Shown one piece after another: positions 1 through 10,757 of a stretch of DNA of 64,000 nucleotides. Every line of letters begins with the position of its first letter. Position 1 is the first letter of the stretch. The notes beneath the pieces were generated by a model. The model was not told where the DNA came from and ran no database searches. It saw nothing but the letters and a program-made list of their open reading frames with translations. This DNA comes from Melampsora larici-populina 98AG31 (lineage: Eukaryota > Basidiomycota > Pucciniomycetes > Pucciniales > Melampsoraceae), in NCBI RefSeq assembly GCF_000204055.1, contig NW_006768788.1, forward strand, positions 301,518 through 365,517, written 5' to 3'. The translations under genes were made by a program, and so were the position numbers.

Positions 1-2656
1 CCTAGAATTTCTTTTTAAATGCCCGACCCACCCACCCCAAACAAAACACATGAAACATGGTAACTCTTGAGTTTGAGTGAGGAATGAATTCTCCCCACCG
101 ACCCAGCGGCGGTCAGCTAATCACAACAGGTGTTGGTTCTTGTGAACCAACCTCACCAGGGATTTGTTTCAGACAAACCAAATCCCTTGGTTCTGAGAAA
201 CCAGAGTTTGGTTTTGACAATGTGGTAATCAATCTATGAGACCAATCAAAAAAATCAAATTTTGAATTACATCAATTATATTACATATATTTTATCTTTA
301 CATACTCAATTTATATGAACAAACTTAATAAGATAATTATAAACTATTAACAAACAGATTACAAAAAGAAAGAAAGAAAAAACATAAGAAAAACTCGAAA
401 ATATAGGTATACAGGTTGAGAAATGGGTTTTCAGGTAGTATTATTAGGTTTATGGGTTTAGTAGGGTTAGAATACGAAAGAGGAGCATTGTTTTAGTCAG
501 CAAAAACTTTAATCTTGATGGTTGATAAGAGAAAATAGAAGTTATTAAGGAAATGGGAAAAAGTCGAAATTGGTAAGCAAGGGCTTACAGGTAGTTTTAC
601 ATATGTAACAGTGGTATCAGTAATATATAAGGTTGCCAAGGGTGTTTTTAGGGATTTCCACGGTTGGATATTACTGTTTAATGTTACAGAAGGAAAGAAA
701 GGCTTAGTAAAAGGTGTGAAAAGTGAAGAAAATAGGTGAAAATAGTCGAAAATGAAGGTTTTCAGCTGATTACATGTGTCAAATGACGTCAGAACATGAT
801 GAGTAATAGTTCATTCGACGCGGAATCATCAAATTCATAATGTACAATCTTTAAATCATTAGTTACAGAGGTGTATGACAAAAGTTATAAGGAATCAAAG
901 GATTTGATTACACATCAACAAAATCACAAATCATCAATAACAAGCAATTACATCATTGAAATGCTGAATCATCATAAGATCCAATCAATATTCATTCTAA
1001 AACATTCAAAACACAGCATATACACAGCATATACACAGCATTTGATCATAAGAATAGAGATTGGTCATGTTTTACTGGTCAAATTAGTAATAAATCTTAT
1101 CAGATGACGAATAGAAGACCACATTACATCATAGTAATGATCATAATGGGTTGATGAGGTACTGATGGCGAAATTTAGGAATGTAGAGAGTGGTTGAATC
1201 ATTGGATCAAAGCTGTTTACCAGCATTTTAGTCATCTTTTGGTTTTTTAGATGGTAAAGAGGATTTTTTAAGAGCTGTTTACCACTTTAACAATTTGTAT
1301 TGATGTGTTTATAAGCTTGTGTACTTTGTGCGAAATTATGTTTCATTTCTTCTTCATCTCTTACATAGCATTAATCATTTTTATCATTATAAACTTATTA
1401 GAGCAGTACTAGGTCACTCAAATCAGCCCTTCATTAGAGGAGAAATTTGTTTTATGTGCTTTATATGACACTGTCATTCTGGGATAATATCAAAAAGATA
1501 TTGAGCTTATTTTTCAACATTTTGACTTGACTGGAATAACACTTTAAATGTGTTGAGCTTATTTGTCTGGTGCTTTTTATCAAGATACTTTTCTCTTATT
1601 ATCAAAGACCTGGTTATATTTCTCTGTTATCAGGAGACTTTAACAACAAAGTCCAGTTTGTTAAAGATTCTCAGAAAGAGCAGTCTCAGACACCTTCTTT
1701 AGATCTATTATATCTTCAGATTATCCTCTTTCAAAGCACTGTATAGCCCTTGTTGTGCTATAAGTACTACAACAAACCAAGGGTTGTGATAGTTTGGTTC
1801 TTGCAGAGCAAACTCGGAGGCTGGCTGTGCCACTGCCCCAAACGAGCTACCCTGACCTCGAGAGGTAAGAGTAGCTCTAACTGGGGGGAAATTCCCACAG
1901 CTCAGTTGAGCTCGTCCAATTTCATGTATACAATAACCTCAGGGTGCAAGTAAGCGCAACTCACTGAGGACTGGGTAAACAAATACATGTATGATATAAA
2001 TTAGAGATTGAATATCAATCACTTTTTGCATTGTAAGTGATACAGTTTTAAACCAAACCAAACAAGATGAAACCAAGTGAAACATTACACACACACACAA
2101 AAGGATGGCTTCAATTGAAGCCACTTTTGGAAAAAGGTCATAGTAAATCATAAAAGATCTTTCAGATTTAGAAAGAAACATAACATCTTCTGTTTCAAAA
2201 AAAGATCAACTTTTCATAAACAAAATACCTATGAAGAAATCTGATCAAAAAAAAAGAAAAGCAATATCAATACCAAACAAAACAAAACAAAAACATGAAT
2301 AAAAAAAGGGAATAAAACTTAAAGCAGCAAGAAAAAAACCAGCACCTTCAAGATGTATATTACTTTGTGGATTTTAAGTTTGAGTTTGATTTGAATTTCC
2401 TGAACTCTAATACCTTTGTTCAATTCAAAGACCATTTCATTCTTCTTCCTAGGTAATCTCTTTTTCTTGAGTTTCACATAAACATTAAAACTTTGAAACT
2501 TCATTATCAACTTTGAATACATCAGTATTTGAATCCAGACCTGAATTCGATTTAGAATCAGAATTTACATTCTCAAAGATAAATGTAAATCCTTGATAAT
2601 TGATTTATAATTTTGATTTTGAGTTCTCAGTTTTTGGAGTTGAAATGCAAAAGAAT
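1..2656. other. AT-rich intergenic stretch, no gene recognised
   Basis: No reading frame here has a recognisable domain, and the frames present are short. The sequence is AT-rich with many A/T homopolymers and a short (AC)n run near 2090. The motif ACCAA/TTGGT recurs in both orientations around 140-215, suggesting a decayed small inverted repeat, but I could not set boundaries. Decayed transposon sequence is the likeliest content. Confidence 0.5.
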
Positions 2657-3411
2657 TTGGATTTTACGGAATCCAGCCCCCCCTTTTGAGGGTTGACCAC
2701 CCCCTTTTAGCCGGGGAAAAGAAAACTACAAGTGTATAATACAAATGTGGGATGAGAAGGGGGCGGTCTGGTACGGTCAAAATTCAGGTGAATTGAAACC
2801 AGTCATGATACACATAATTTGGTTTGCAGTGGTCTCAGATTGGTTGATGTGACACAGCAATAAAACAGCAGATGTAGCATCTTGATTCTGACTGTGGTTT
2901 GGGTTATCGAACCTGTGTAATCATTGAAATTGTTGATTATCTTTGTCCTCAACATTGGTAAAGGCTCAGACCAGTCATATGTTTCTGTGGCTGTGAGGGA
3001 CACATACCTCCTTCAATGAGAAGATTTCTTCTAGTCAAAAACTCCTTTGCTATTTGAGACAAACATGATTCTTGTAAGCTACTTGCCATGGAAGTTGTGT
3101 TAACAAAGAGTGTCTTTGCCTTGAATCTGATTTCAAGGCATTTCTAGAAGGCAGATTGATCAAATTTATAGATGATTGGACGTTCAAATACACTTGCTAT
3201 GGCATGTCCCAGTGAAGCACTCATTATGGTGGAGGTTTGTCAAGGTTGGTCTCTCACTTGGTTTTGCTCCCAAATCTTTGTTCCCTGTCTTATTTGGAGA
3301 ATACAGCTCTAGACCTCCCCCTGCGTGGGATATGCAACATTTTGAATTGAAATACAGTGTGAAAGGGGGAGGTCAATCTTCACAAGGGGGGGCTGCTTTT
3401 AGTAAAATCCA
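2657..3411. repeat. Non-autonomous inverted-repeat element with C7/G7 termini
   Basis: The left end (TTGGATTTTAC then CAGCCCCCCCTT and GTTGACC) reappears inverted at 3362-3411 (GGTCAATCTTCAC, GGGGGGGCTG, GTAAAATCC). The terminal arms are about 45-50 bp with some mismatches. AGAATT is present directly outside both ends and could be the target duplication. The interior has no transposase-like frame, so this reads as a MITE or foldback element. Superfamily is not assigned. Confidence 0.6.
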
Positions 3412-4091
3412 AGAATTTAATTGAAGTTTTTGAACCAAATCATTTCTTTGACTATTGTTTAATTTCATTCAGTTAAAATTCTCATTTCTTTAATCTTGTA
3501 TTTTGGAGCAAGTTTAATGTGTTCAAAATTGATTAGTCTTTCAAACATCAGTTTATTTGCTTTATTTCTCTTTCTCATTTTATGTTTTAATGTTTCATTT
3601 GATTTTGAATGGTTTTGGTTGTTTTCTTGTTGGGAATTTCAATTAATTGATCATGTAAATTTCTACATGATAATCTCACCTCATGTTCATTCATTTCATT
3701 TAATCTTCAAGGCCTCTTGTTAGTTTACCATATTGGCAATGAAACAAATGTAAATCTTGATTAAATTGATAATGAGGATCAGATTGGAAATTGAGATAGG
3801 CTTTAGTTTTGGTGTGCTATTCTCTCATGTTACTGGCAAGTCCCAATGTTTGTGCTTTGGTCCTTCTTCTTCTGCTTCTGAAGATGGTGGCTTTTCTTCT
3901 TAATCAGAACCAGATGAACCAGATCAACAAACTTGATGAAGTTACAAGTTGACTCTGTGGATCTTCAAAAACAGTATCATTGCTAATCCTACTTTTTCAT
4001 CCACCCCTTCATCTTCACTGGAATTCATTCTTGGATCTTTTCTTGAATCTGCAGTTCATTTATATCTTATCACAATATTAGTTGATTTAGG
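3412..4091. other. Intergenic, nothing recognised
   Basis: AT-rich sequence without a recognisable gene, RNA or repeat pair. Short frames are present but none has a family signature. Confidence 0.4.
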
Positions 4092-4349
4092 TTATTCATT
4101 AGTTTTTTGTTGTATAACTCCTTCTAATCTATGTCCAGTTGTGTTTCCTAAATCATTGACTAAGGTTTTAAGAAAGGCTTGAGTTTGAATTTTGGTTGAT
4201 AATTTATCAATTGGGGTATTTAAAGTGGATTTCAATTGAGAAATCTTGGATACCTCAGAATTAACATCAAGTGAAGGAGTATATATGGCAGAATTTGGGC
4301 TAATTTCTTTGGTTTGAATTTTGTTTTTTTGGATCTTGACTTGACTAAG
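4092..4349 (-). CDS. Open frame of about 85 codons truncated by a transposon insertion (hypothetical)
   Basis: Read on the minus strand from 4349, one frame stays open to a TAA at 4094-4092. It is rich in Q, K, S, T and N and has no domain I recognise. It has no convincing ATG; its upstream end coincides with the target duplication of the DDE transposon (4348-4358), so it may be the remnant of an exon into which the element inserted. Joining it across the element did not give a continuous frame by eye. It could equally be a chance frame in AT-rich DNA. Confidence 0.2.
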   Translation of the reverse strand, partial: LSQVKIQKNKIQTKEISPNSAIYTPSLDVNSEVSKISQLKSTLNTPIDKLSTKIQTQAFLKTLVNDLGNTTGHRLEGVIQQKTNE

Positions 4350-4522
4350 ATATCATCTATAGTTGCTACTGTCAAAGGCTTGTGAATTTCAGACGGGGCA
4401 AAGCCCCGTGACAACCTCACTTCACGGGGTGAATTTCAAAAGAACTCACTTTTGTATTTTTGGCGTTATCAAAGATCTATCATCTGCCTGCCCAATCCCT
4501 GCTAGAATCTGATATCGAAATT

Positions 4523-6996
4523 ATGGCCGTCAATAAACGCTGTCAGGCTCAACGCCGCCGTTGGCATGGATCACCAGCTTCAAAGCCATCAAAACCTGCA
4601 TCCAACAAAACTCCCAGTTTACCTTCAAAACCAAAGTCTTCTTCAGATATGACAATTGATCTAACAGCCAACAATAACCTTGAACTCGACTCTCAAAACA
4701 GCAGTCAATTGGATCTTAATTCTCTAGGCAAAGATGGATTAATTGATATAGAATCAGACTTTGATTCTGAGTCTCAAAACAAGAATCAATCTGGGCTCGA
4801 CTCCCCAGCTCCTTCTATCATTGAAAGACATATCAACCATCCAGAGAACATCAACATATCCGCTGAACCAATATTTAAAACAAAACCCCAGCTAGCTCGA
4901 ATCCACCAAAAATGGGAACAACTCAAGGTTGGCATTGACAAAGCTGAAGCGTACTATAATAGCCAATCAACTTCAAATTCACATTCCAATGAACAATATG
5001 CCACTCTGCTTGAACTGTGCGAGTACAATAATCTTCTCAAGGAACTTAATCTCAAAAGCCGAGGGTCTTGTAGCATAGAGGCCTCAAAGTCAGTATCAAA
5101 GGCATCTCTTCGTCGGAAAATTGGACCTGAGTCCGGAGTGGGAGGCGGAACTGGACATGCAGCTCGAATCCGGAAACAAGCAAGTTATCTGATGATTCAT
5201 GGCCGCTTGATTGAACCACGAAATGGTCGTTCCACCAAGCATCCTTCAATACTCGATGATCCTGAGATTCTGCAGATGATCAAAGATTGGCTTCCCAATT
5301 ACAAAGTTGGCAAGGTATGCACAGCACTTTGAACTTGAATGAAATCTTTTTAACAAGTCCTCCTCGATCCAATTACTTAGGTCACACCTCAACAGCTAGT
5401 TGACCATGTCAACACAGAAATCTTACCCAAGTTTGATAAATATCCAAATAATGTCGCTTTATCTACGGGCAACAAATGGATGCATAAACTCGGGTTACAT
5501 GTCAAAGCTCAGTCTAAATGTATCTATTATGATGGTCACGAACGTGCGGACGTTGTTTTGAAGAGACAGGATTTTAACGAGCAACTCAATGAATTCAGCA
5601 AACGCGAAGTTGATTACACCGGAAACAAGCTAGATCAGATTGTGCACCCAAAACTTGACGGCTCAACCCGAGAGATTGTTCGGATTTATCAGGACGAGTG
5701 CACTATTCACACAGGCAAGGAACCAAAATACGCTTGGTTGTCAGAGAAGGACTGCGCGATCAAGCGCAAAAGTGAAGGAAAACTGATGCATCTTTCAGAC
5801 TTTGTTGAAAATAAGCACGGCCGGCTTGTGATACCTCCAGATGTTGACTGTACACTTCCATTCAAGGATGCTGCAGTTGTAATTTACCCTGGAAGCCAAG
5901 GCGATGCATGGTGGGACTGTAATCAGCTGATTATCCAGGTCAAAACTCGAGCGATTCCCATTTTTGAGTTCCTCAACCCGAGATGTCAAGCTCTCTTCAT
6001 ATTTGACTGTTCCTCGGCTCACGAATCTTTTTCTCGCAATGCTCTTCGGGTTGAAAAGATGAACTTAGGATCTGGTGGTGTAAAACCTTCTCTTCGAGAT
6101 ACTATCATCCCCTCTGATGATCCGAACATACCTGCCAACCGGTGAGGTCAAATTCAGACAATGAACTTTCCTTCCGATTATACTGGCGTCAAGAAAATCA
6201 AAGGTCAGCCCGACTTCAAATTAGCAGACCAACCAAAAGGAGTCCAGCAAATTCTAGCCGAACGAGGACTGTGGAGCTATCACAACGAACAACGCGCATC
6301 AAGAGGTCTCAAAGCCATGGGATTGAAGTGCGAAAATTGCAGACAAACTGGTAGGGCTAAAGACAAGATTCGTCGAGCTGAAAGAATCATTCAAGACGCT
6401 GCAGAAAATCTCAATTCAGACACCACCTTGGGACTCAATGCGGCATCACCATCTGAAGACAACTCGCACGACTGCTGTGCGTTCAAGGTTCTATCCAACC
6501 AATCTGACTTCAAAAACGAAAAGCCAGTACTTCAGAAGATCATTGAAGAAGCAGGCCATTTGTGCATGTTTTTACCCAAGTTTCACTGTGAATGGAACCC
6601 GATCGAGCTCCTTTGGTGCTTTATCAAACCACGTAAGTTATTTTTTACTCCTCCATAAAATCACTCTAATTCATTGAATGCTCATCTTGATATCAATTTT
6701 GCTCTAGGATATCGTAAATTGAGTCACACTGCCGAGACAATTTCCGAAGCTAAAACTTTGTGGCAAACTGTCAGGACCAGCTGTCCGCTGATCACTATAC
6801 GCAAGTTTTTCAAGAAGGTGGACAAAATAAGAGCTGACCTCATGTAAGCCGTTGCTTTTTGGTTCGATCTGACATGATTTCCCCTAAATTTACCATAATA
6901 TGTCATAGGGAAAAAACAACGGGCCCTGATCCAAATGCGCAGGTCTACGCTTCTCACCGACAAGTCCCTTCGACAGCTGTATCAGAACTTTTGTGA
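4523..6996 (+). pseudogene. DDE-superfamily transposase with one in-frame TGA
   Basis: Four exons join in phase: 4523-5314, 5381-6632, 6708-6843 and 6909-6996, all with GT-AG introns. The ATG at 4523 is the first Met in an open frame; it leads into a basic start and a long S/Q/N-rich, probably disordered region (roughly residues 20-130). The catalytic half contains YYDGHERADVV, then IYQDECTIH (first Asp), FIFDCSSAH (second Asp) and CEWNPIELLW (Glu), the expected order for a DDE/RNase-H-fold transposase; a C-x2-C pair (CENC) lies before the Glu. Total about 755 residues. A TGA at 6143-6145 interrupts an otherwise continuous frame just before GQIQTMNFPSDY. It fits CGA to TGA, a CpG transition. 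The protein would act in the nucleus to excise and reinsert the flanking TIR element. One stop suggests a recently silenced copy, or an assembly error. Confidence 0.8.
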
Positions 6997-7152
6997 TTGG
7001 TTCCGATCGTTTTACTAGTTTATTGTTTTATTTGTTTTGTCTTTTTCATCGTTCATCTCCACATCATAAACATCAATTTCCTTTTGCTTCAATTTGTCAT
7101 TTAACTACAGAACTATGTACTTCATGAGCAATGAAATTGGTTCTTCCAATTC

Positions 7153-7560
7153 AACATCCGATATCCATTCTTAGATACACTACAAGTTGACTTGCAAGCG
7201 AGACCAGTAGGTTTTTGTAAAAAAAAAAAAAAAACTAAACACCTCCGATTCCAGAAAAAAGTTATACATGGATAGAAATAGGTCTTAACATCCGATATCC
7301 ATTCTTAGATACATGACAAGTTGACTCGCAAGCAAGAACGGTAGGTTTTTGTAAAAAAAAAAACAAAAAAACAAAACACCTCCAATCTTGGAAAAAAGCT
7401 ATACATGGATAGCGATAGGTCTCATCATCTGATATCTGTTCTTGCATTCGCTAAAAGTTGACTCACGAGTGAGAACATTGGATTTCTAAGAAAAAAAAGC
7501 AAAAAAAAAAAACGTGGTCGGATGGTGAAAAAAAGGTATGCATGGAACCGCAGTGGGCTG
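7153..7560. repeat. Tandem repeat, about 135-bp unit, roughly three copies, inside the DDE transposon
   Basis: Units begin near 7153, 7287 and 7424 with CATCCGATATCCATTC or variants, continue through a CAAGTTGACT(T/C)GCAAGC-like segment, GGTTTTTGT and an A-tract of about 10-17, and end near ATACATGGATAG. The third copy is more diverged. The block lies between the transposase stop and the right TIR, where subterminal repeats bound by transposase are common. Confidence 0.8.
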
Positions 7561-7734
7561 AGGATTCTGAAACTGTGCTCTGATGCTGAGATTGTCAAGA
7601 TTTGAGTGAGAACATTGAATTTGAAAACTGACGGTGCTCGTTTGAAATTCACAAGCCTTTGACAGTAGCAACTATACTCAGATATCATCTGGGTAAGTTG
7701 GTGAGTTGAATTGTGATATCCAAATGATTGAGTA

Positions 7735-8040
7735 GGTCATGTTGCAGCATTGGTAAAATGGCAACACATTGAAGCATGTGGCTGGTCACATAGTGGTGAC
7801 AGTGTGGTGAGCGCGCAAACATGGTGCATGGATGGTGGGGTGCAAGATAGAAGACTGAAGGTGTCAGGCTGAACATGTTTTGCCGCACTGATGAAAAATG
7901 AGGTCATGTTGGAGCATTGATGAGATGGAAAGGTACCTTGGGCCAAAGGTGGTCAAAGGACATCAATGGTGATCAGGCGGTGTGGTAAGCAAACAAAGAT
8001 GTTTGTGGGAAAGCAATGGGTGATGGGCGCGGCACAGAGA
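7735..8040. repeat. Diverged direct repeat, about 175-bp period
   Basis: GGTCATGTTG(C/G)AGCATTG starts near 7736 and near 7912, and both are followed by related TGG/GTG-rich sequence including GGTGTGGTAAGC-like and GTGTGGTGAGCG-like tracts. Two copies are visible. The remaining sequence to 8543 holds nothing recognised. Confidence 0.45.
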
Positions 8041-8543
8041 ACATACTGCATGAATTGGCACAACAGGGTGTAGTGGGGCACCGGGACAAATTTAATTAAG
8101 CACACTGGGAAGGGGGATTGGGAGACCATTGCCTCAGTTTGTGATTTCATGATATATACAAATATATTTCTGTAAAAGGCTAGAGCAGACTGTAGCATGG
8201 ATATGAGCAAAAACTGGAATAAACTTGTATTTGTTATGCTGTGCTGGCAGCACCACAAAACTATTCTGTGGCCCAAGTCACACACCAACCCAAGCCGGTT
8301 AGAGTCAGTGAGTCCAACCGGCTCAGGTCAGTGTGGGACTTATATAGGTTCATTTGTGGCCAATCTTTAATCACCTGGTCTTGTTACATACATCTTCTTT
8401 CCTTACCTGAAGTCCCTGATTCAACTACCTCTCAATCACCTCTCAATTGCAAAGCAGACTGCTGTTCACACAACATAAATCAATGTTGAGCTATGTGTTG
8501 TTCCTTCAGGCATTTCACCAAGGATACAGCCTGCAAAGTAAGT

Positions 8544-9627
8544 TGTCAGTTCGAGTCTAATAAAAGAGTCTTATTTGCTCAAAACTGATATAGTAACTTA
8601 CTTGCTGCTAGTAAAAGTGGTGGTGTTGGCTTTGTTTCAATACAATGGGTTCCTAGTATTGAGATAAATTTGAGCCTAAATTAAATCTAACATCTTTGGG
8701 TGTTAGTATTTAAGAAAATTATGTACTTACTGAATTCTTGTGAAAGGATTCAATAGTCTTCTACAGATGGGTATTACTAGAATACACCTATCTCAGGGCA
8801 AGTCTAATTCTACTCTAATTTGATGAAGATGATCTTTATCAAATGCAGAGATATTGGAATATGTTGGACAGTTCATATCTAAGTAAATGTTAAAGGGTAG
8901 TAGGGTAATTATCCTTCAGTGATTGTTGTTAATTTCTTTCGAGTCTTTAGATGAGAAGTTAAAAAGTAAAACGGAAAAGCGTAAAAACCATGCTAGTAAC
9001 TAATGGAGTAGATATCACTATTGGGAGATAGATGAGGTCTAGTCAAGAAGTAATCTGCTGGTTTTGTGGGTTTTTGGTTATAGAGTTTCAAGTTCTAAAT
9101 CTGAAGTGGGGTTTTTGTTATGGTTGTAAAAGATGATTCTTTGCTTTTTGGATGGGAAAGATGATGGTATTTATACTTGTATTTGTTCAACAAGTACCAT
9201 CGAAATCTAGTAGAAAGTTAGCCCAGGATATTAGTTGGGTGTTAATTGCCTAGTCAGGGTTGGAATGTAACCCTGACTAGGTTTTTGTTTTATCTGTATC
9301 ATTTCGCCTAGGCAGGGTCAACACAGTCAGCCACTTTACTACATACCTGGTCTTGATCCTTTCTTGAAGGTGGCTGGTGTAGTATTGTGTTTCATTTCAT
9401 TAGATCTTGGTCAGGGTCTAGACTTTGTTCATTGATTAATTTCTAGAAGGATTCTAGGGTCTTCAAGTTTCACTCTTGATACATGAGTGTGAGATGTAGC
9501 TTTTCTTATTTCATATTATCTTCTATGCGAGATGATTCTCGAAATAAGGGTTTTTTTTGTTAGTTTATTATTGTATAGGTACTTAAGTTTTCCTAGGGAG
9601 TTTGTCGTTTATCTCTCTAGGCTGACA
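8544..9627 (-). mobile_element. Solo LTR, 1084 bp, TSD TAAGT
   Basis: The element begins TGTCAG at 8544 and ends CTGACA at 9627, giving TG...CA termini with a 6-bp inverted repeat. The 5-bp direct repeat TAAGT lies at 8539-8543 and 9628-9632. No gag, protease, reverse transcriptase or integrase frame is present inside, so it is a solo LTR. The minus orientation is chosen because its reverse complement aligns along much of its length with the LTR at 21781-22983, including a stretch starting GGCTCAAATTTAT, and because the dyad motif shared by other LTRs here (9471-9498) then sits near the 5' end. Confidence 0.85.
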
Positions 9628-9751
9628 TAAGTTGTGATGAAAGTCTGAACAAAATCCATCAAGTGCTTGCAGTCAGGCATTTGGAATTATCTGGATAGCA
9701 ATGCAAATTGGAAATACAGTAATATAGTTCATACAATGCTTGGTTCAGACA

Positions 9752-10746
9752 ACACCCAGACCCCACCACGGAAAACTGGGGCAGCGCTGCGGCAGCGCGG
9801 GGGTCCCGCCGCGCCCTCAGTCTACTGAAGTGGCACTGGTATAAAAGCGCACCGGGGCCCGGTTTTTACTGGGGTCTGACCCGTTGCTGCCCCATTGACA
9901 GGACCCCAGGGGGAACCCAGGGGCCCAGTTTGGCTCATACTGTAGGTCACGCTCATACATCAAAGAAGAGGTTCAGATCAATTTAAGAACAAAAGTCACA
10001 GAGAAATGCAGAAATATATAACTAATTTATCAAAGACTGTACTTAACAGATAGATCAAAGAACATGCTTGATGGATCAATTCAAGAATGAAAACAAAGGA
10101 TTGATTGAAGATGTGACTGGAAATTGATGAAAATCAATGAAGATGAAGGGCACCAAAAAAAAGAGAATTTGTAAAAGGTTTAAGTTGAAATCAGTGGTTC
10201 AACAAATTTGTATTGAGTACCTAGGTGTCATTTGTTCTGATCAATTTTGAGATTTGTTCAAACTACAATTGTTTGAATCATTGATCAATCAATTTTGGTC
10301 AACTTTTAAGTGAATGCAAAACCAAATATTGATTCCAAAGGACTATCTCAGAGTTGAATCCTTGGTAATAGAACAGAACAAGGCCTATAGCAATCCCAAT
10401 CCTATTACCCCTTTGATCAAATCCCTTTTCCACTTCACTCTCTCCTCTGTCCTCCGCAAATTCAGGTTCTGTCTTGAATTTTCTTTTCTCAACTTCTTTC
10501 TCAAATATATTCTTTGCTATGAATCCTTCTGCTTCTTCCGTTGAAAGCGAGCTTGGATTTTTTTTGGCGGTAATTTGATTTTTTCGGATTTACAGAATAA
10601 AACCCCAGTCTGCGGCGCGCTGCGGTCCCCTTGAGACTTTTTCTCACTGCGGCAGCGCTGCAGTGAGGTCCCCTTGAAACTGGGATTGATTGCACCGCTA
10701 CCTCTGTGAACCCAAGATCCGCCGCGCTGCGGCGGGGTTTGGGTGT
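9752..10746. mobile_element. GC-rich ended non-autonomous element with 11-bp target duplication
   Basis: ACACCCAGACCCC at 9752 is matched by the inverted GGGGTTTGGGTGT ending at 10746. TGGTTCAGACA flanks it directly at 9741-9751 and 10747-10757. Both ends carry GC-rich blocks built from GCAGCGC/GCGGCG words, while the middle (about 9960-10540) is ordinary AT-rich DNA without a coding signature. TIRs plus a roughly 11-bp duplication fit a Mutator-like non-autonomous element. The apparent frame around 10501-10770 runs through the GC-rich right end and is not a gene. Confidence 0.65.
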
Positions 10747-10757
10747 TGGTTCAGACA

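Larger units (their letters stand above)
4348..7690 (+). mobile_element. DDE DNA transposon, about 3.3 kb, with 34-bp TIRs and an 11-bp target duplication
   Basis: The terminal inverted repeat starts TATAGTTGCTACTGTC at 4358 and continues through AAAGGCTTGTGAATTTCA to about 4392; its inverted copy lies at 7643-7676. Outside the TIRs the direct repeat AGATATCATCT occurs at 4348-4358 and 7680-7690, with three extra bases (CTC) between right TIR and right repeat. The element contains one spliced transposase gene (4523-6996) and a tandem repeat block near its 3' end. A 9-11 bp duplication would suit a Mutator-like element, whereas Tc1/mariner elements duplicate TA, so the superfamily is unsettled. 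It appears complete except for one stop codon in the transposase. Confidence 0.8.

Noticed and set aside
2088..2104. (AC)n and A-tract microsatellites, and (CTTT)n at 36948
   Set aside because: Short simple repeats, too common in AT-rich DNA to mention as separate features.
5052..6022. Minus-strand frames inside the DDE transposase
   Set aside because: Shadows of the plus-strand coding exons.
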